Below, one piece after another: positions 61,940 through 64,000 of a DNA stretch of 64,000 nt. The stretch's first letter is position 1, and each line of letters opens with the position of its first letter. Both the position numbers and the translations under genes were made by a program. The DNA comes from an uncultured Sphingomonadales bacterium (GTDB lineage Bacteria > Pseudomonadota > Alphaproteobacteria > Sphingomonadales > Sphingomonadaceae): contig CAIJLZ010000004.1 in the NCBI GenBank assembly GCA_903821605.1, forward strand, positions 186,001-250,000, read 5' to 3'. A model generated the notes under the pieces. The model was not told the DNA's origin, did not search any database, and was given only the letters and a program-made list of their open reading frames with translations.

Positions 61940-62962
61940 ATGGACTTCACCCTGAACGACGAACAGCAGATGTTTGCAGAAACCGCTACCACGCTGTTTG
62001 GCGACACCTGCACGCCCGATCACTGGCGCAAGATGATGGAAGCGGGCACCGCCTTCGATCCGGATCGCTGGGCGCAGATCGTGGAAAACGGCTTTACCCT
62101 GTTGATGCTGCCCGAAAGCGCCGGCGGCTTGGGGCTGACGGAACTGGACTTCGCCCTGATCGCGCAGGCCGCCGGCTATGTCGCCTTGCCCGAACCACTG
62201 GTAGAAAGCGCCGGCATCGCCGTGCCGATGCTGGCGGCGCTGGCCCCTGATCACGCGTTGCTGGCCGATCCGTCGGCGATCATCGCCATTGCGCCTTCCG
62301 CAAATCCGGTGGTGGCCAGTGCCGATGTGGCCAGCGCGATTTTGCTGGAAAAGGACGGTCACGCCTTTCTCGCCACGCCTGACAAGGTCACGCTGACCCC
62401 TGTCGCAACCATTGACCCATTGCGCCGGGTGTTTCGCGTGGACTGGAACCCAGCGAACGCCCAAGACCTTGGCCCTGCCGACTGGACATTGGCAACCGAT
62501 CGCGCCGCCGTGTTCGCTGCGGCGCAAGGCTTGGGCTTGGCTCAACGCTCGGTCGATCTCGCGGTGACCTATGCCAAGGATCGCCAGCAGTTCGGCAAGC
62601 CGATTGGCAGTTATCAGGCGGTCAAGCACCACCTTGCCAGCGCGCAAGTCGCCATTGAATTTGCGCGGCCGGTGGTGCTGGCCGCTGCCGCCAGCGTGGG
62701 GCAGCAGGACGTCTATTCCCGCGCCCGCGCCAGCCATGCCCGCACCGCGGCGTTGGAGGCGGCAGACAAGGCCGCCCGCGCCTCGATCCAAGTGCATGGC
62801 GCGATGGGCTATTCGTGGGAGGTGGATGTCCACCTGTTCCTCAAGCGCGCATTAGCCTTGACCGGAAGCTGGGGTACGCCAGCCTTCCACCGCGCCCGTG
62901 TCGCCACCCGCCTGTTCAACCGACCCGCTGGGCCGGACCAGACTTTTGCCAGAGAGGCCTGA
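61940..62962 (+). CDS. ipdE2: Acyl-CoA dehydrogenase partner subunit
   Basis: The 340-residue partner starts MDFTLNDEQQMFAETATTLF and is shorter and more degenerate than IpdE1: the middle domain is reduced, and the C-terminal domain has YAKDRQQFGKPIGSYQAVKH and GAMGYSWEVDVHLF. This matches the beta-type subunits of steroid acyl-CoA dehydrogenases. ATG 61940 follows AGGGGAGGGAC; the longer frame upstream overlaps ipdE1. One base separates its stop from the thiolase start. Confidence 0.9.
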   Translation: MDFTLNDEQQMFAETATTLFGDTCTPDHWRKMMEAGTAFDPDRWAQIVENGFTLLMLPESAGGLGLTELDFALIAQAAGYVALPEPLVESAGIAVPMLAALAPDHALLADPSAIIAIAPSANPVVASADVASAILLEKDGHAFLATPDKVTLTPVATIDPLRRVFRVDWNPANAQDLGPADWTLATDRAAVFAAAQGLGLAQRSVDLAVTYAKDRQQFGKPIGSYQAVKHHLASAQVAIEFARPVVLAAAASVGQQDVYSRARASHARTAALEAADKAARASIQVHGAMGYSWEVDVHLFLKRALALTGSWGTPAFHRARVATRLFNRPAGPDQTFAREA

Positions 62963-62963
62963 G

Positions 62964-64000
62964 ATGCCCGAAGCCTATATCGTTGATGCAATCCGTTCAC
63001 CTGTCGGCCGCAAAAAGGGCAGCCTTGCCCATTTGCACCCGGCAGACTTGGCCGCCCACCCGATCAAGGTGCTGATGGAGCGCAACACGTTCGATCCCTC
63101 GCTGGTCGAGGATGTGGTGTGGGGTTGCACCGAAACCATTGGCGCGCAGGCGGGCGACATTGGTCGTACCGCATGGCTGGTGGCGGGCTTGCCCGAAGAC
63201 GTGCCCGGCGTGACCATCGATCGCCAGTGCGGTAGCGCACAGCAGGCGATCCACTTCGCCGCGCAGGGCGTGATGAGCGGGACGCAGGACATTGTCGTGG
63301 CCGGTGGCAGCCAAGCGATGAACCGTATTCCGATCATGGCGGCGATGACCGCGGGGCAGGCCTATGGCTTCGACAGCCCGTTCATCGGTGCGACCGGGTG
63401 GGACGCGCGCTATGCTGGCGAGGAAGTGAACCAGATCCGCTCTGCCGAGATGATCGCAGAAAAGTGGGGGATCAGCCGCGAGGAACTCGACGCCTTTTCC
63501 TATGCCAGCCACATGCGTGCGCAGGCGGCAACCGAAGCGGGCTGGTTTAAGAACGAGATCGCGCCGCTCGCGGGGCTGGATCACGATGAAACCATCCGCC
63601 CCGGTACAACGATTGAAGGGCTCGCCGCGCTCAACCCTGTACGCGAAGGCGGCCGGGTGACGGCGGGCAATGCCAGCCAGAATTCCGATTGCGCGGCGGC
63701 CTTGCTCATCGCCAGCGAACGCGCGGTGAAGGAACATGGCTTTAAGCCGCGTGCGCGCATCCATCACATGTCCGTGCGCGCAGACAATCCGGTGTGGATG
63801 CTCACCGGCCCGATCACCGCCACGCAATATGCCCTGAAAAAATCAGGCATGAAGCTGGAAGATATCGATCTGTTTGAATGCAACGAAGCATTTGCCTCGG
63901 TCACGATGGCGTGGATGAAAGAGCTGTCCATTCCGCATGAAAAGGTGAATGTGCAGGGCGGTGCGATTGCGCTGGGTCACCCGATCGGATCGACCGGTGC
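62964..64000 (+). CDS. fadA6: Acetyl-CoA acyltransferase (thiolase), cut by the window end
   Basis: The frame from ATG 62964 is open to the end of the window (345 codons). It has the thiolase start PEAYIVDAIRSPVGRKKGSL, the catalytic cysteine in DRQCGSAQQA (about Cys89), NEAFAS with the catalytic histidine region, and GGAIALGHPIGSTGA, so the final cysteine loop is just beyond the end. The thiolytic step closes the HIP acyl-CoA route, as with FadA6. The gene directly follows ipdE2 with one base between them. Confidence 0.93.
   Translation, partial: MPEAYIVDAIRSPVGRKKGSLAHLHPADLAAHPIKVLMERNTFDPSLVEDVVWGCTETIGAQAGDIGRTAWLVAGLPEDVPGVTIDRQCGSAQQAIHFAAQGVMSGTQDIVVAGGSQAMNRIPIMAAMTAGQAYGFDSPFIGATGWDARYAGEEVNQIRSAEMIAEKWGISREELDAFSYASHMRAQAATEAGWFKNEIAPLAGLDHDETIRPGTTIEGLAALNPVREGGRVTAGNASQNSDCAAALLIASERAVKEHGFKPRARIHHMSVRADNPVWMLTGPITATQYALKKSGMKLEDIDLFECNEAFASVTMAWMKELSIPHEKVNVQGGAIALGHPIGSTG

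Noticed and set aside
1-64000. CRISPR arrays, insertion sequences, prophage genes, tRNA or rRNA genes
   Set aside because: No direct-repeat arrays, transposase motifs or RNA gene signatures were noticed by reading; a tRNA scan was not possible here.

Overview
The window looks like part of an alphaproteobacterial, probably sphingomonad (Novosphingobium/Sphingobium-like), genome. The grounds are GC-rich coding sequence, two large TonB-dependent receptors with N-terminal plug motifs of the type common in sphingomonads, many short-chain dehydrogenases, and a complete-looking set of genes for degrading the steroid nucleus. No rRNA, tRNA, transposase, phage gene or CRISPR array was seen. The genus is an inference from gene content only.

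Layout. 1-8.4 kb: a gene tail, then seven short-chain dehydrogenases (SDRs) with an epoxide-hydrolase-like enzyme and a LysR regulator between them; this looks like a toolbox for oxidising and reducing hydroxyl and keto groups. 8.4-16.3 kb: a tightly overlapping GMC oxidase / zinc alcohol dehydrogenase / EthD-SnoaL fusion operon, a ferredoxin-P450 pair, a class A acid phosphatase and a 3-ketosteroid-dehydrogenase-like flavoprotein. 16.5-25.4 kb: a TonB receptor, an SDR, a SnoaL-like protein, a DUF1214 protein, a thiamine-diphosphate enzyme and a PQQ-type membrane dehydrogenase. 25.5-29.2 kb: an AtuA-like/COQ4-like pair diverging from an XRE/MmyB-type regulator.

29.3-43.3 kb is a sulfoester region. 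A minus-strand run carries TonB receptor, sulfatase, TauD-type dioxygenase, MFS carrier and lipocalin-like protein. It diverges from two further sulfatases and their formylglycine-generating activating enzyme, the last two genes overlapping by four bases. 43.3-46.1 kb holds a VOC-like protein of unknown role, a TIM-barrel isomerase-like protein and an aldo/keto reductase.

46.1-64 kb is the steroid-nucleus pathway, arranged as two divergent operons around a 198-base control region. The minus-strand operon reads hsaA-hsaD-hsaB-hsaE-hsaG-hsaF, then SnoaL-like, KstD-like flavoprotein, SRPBCC and SnoaL-like genes. The plus-strand operon reads SDR-hsaC-ipdA-ipdB-crotonase-ipdC-echA20-ipdE1-ipdE2-thiolase (cut by the window end). 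Together they would hydroxylate and cleave ring A, process its C5 fragment to pyruvate and an acyl-CoA, and then open rings C and D to CoA thioesters.

The working hypothesis is that a sulfated steroid or a similar sulfated terpenoid crosses the outer membrane through a TonB receptor, is desulfated in the periplasm, enters by the MFS carrier, is adjusted by SDRs, KstD-like enzymes and the P450, and is mineralised by the hsa/ipd operons. The nucleus pathway is well supported by gene families and order. The link between sulfatases and steroid is an inference from proximity. No kshA/kshB or HIP-CoA ligase gene is visible inside the window.
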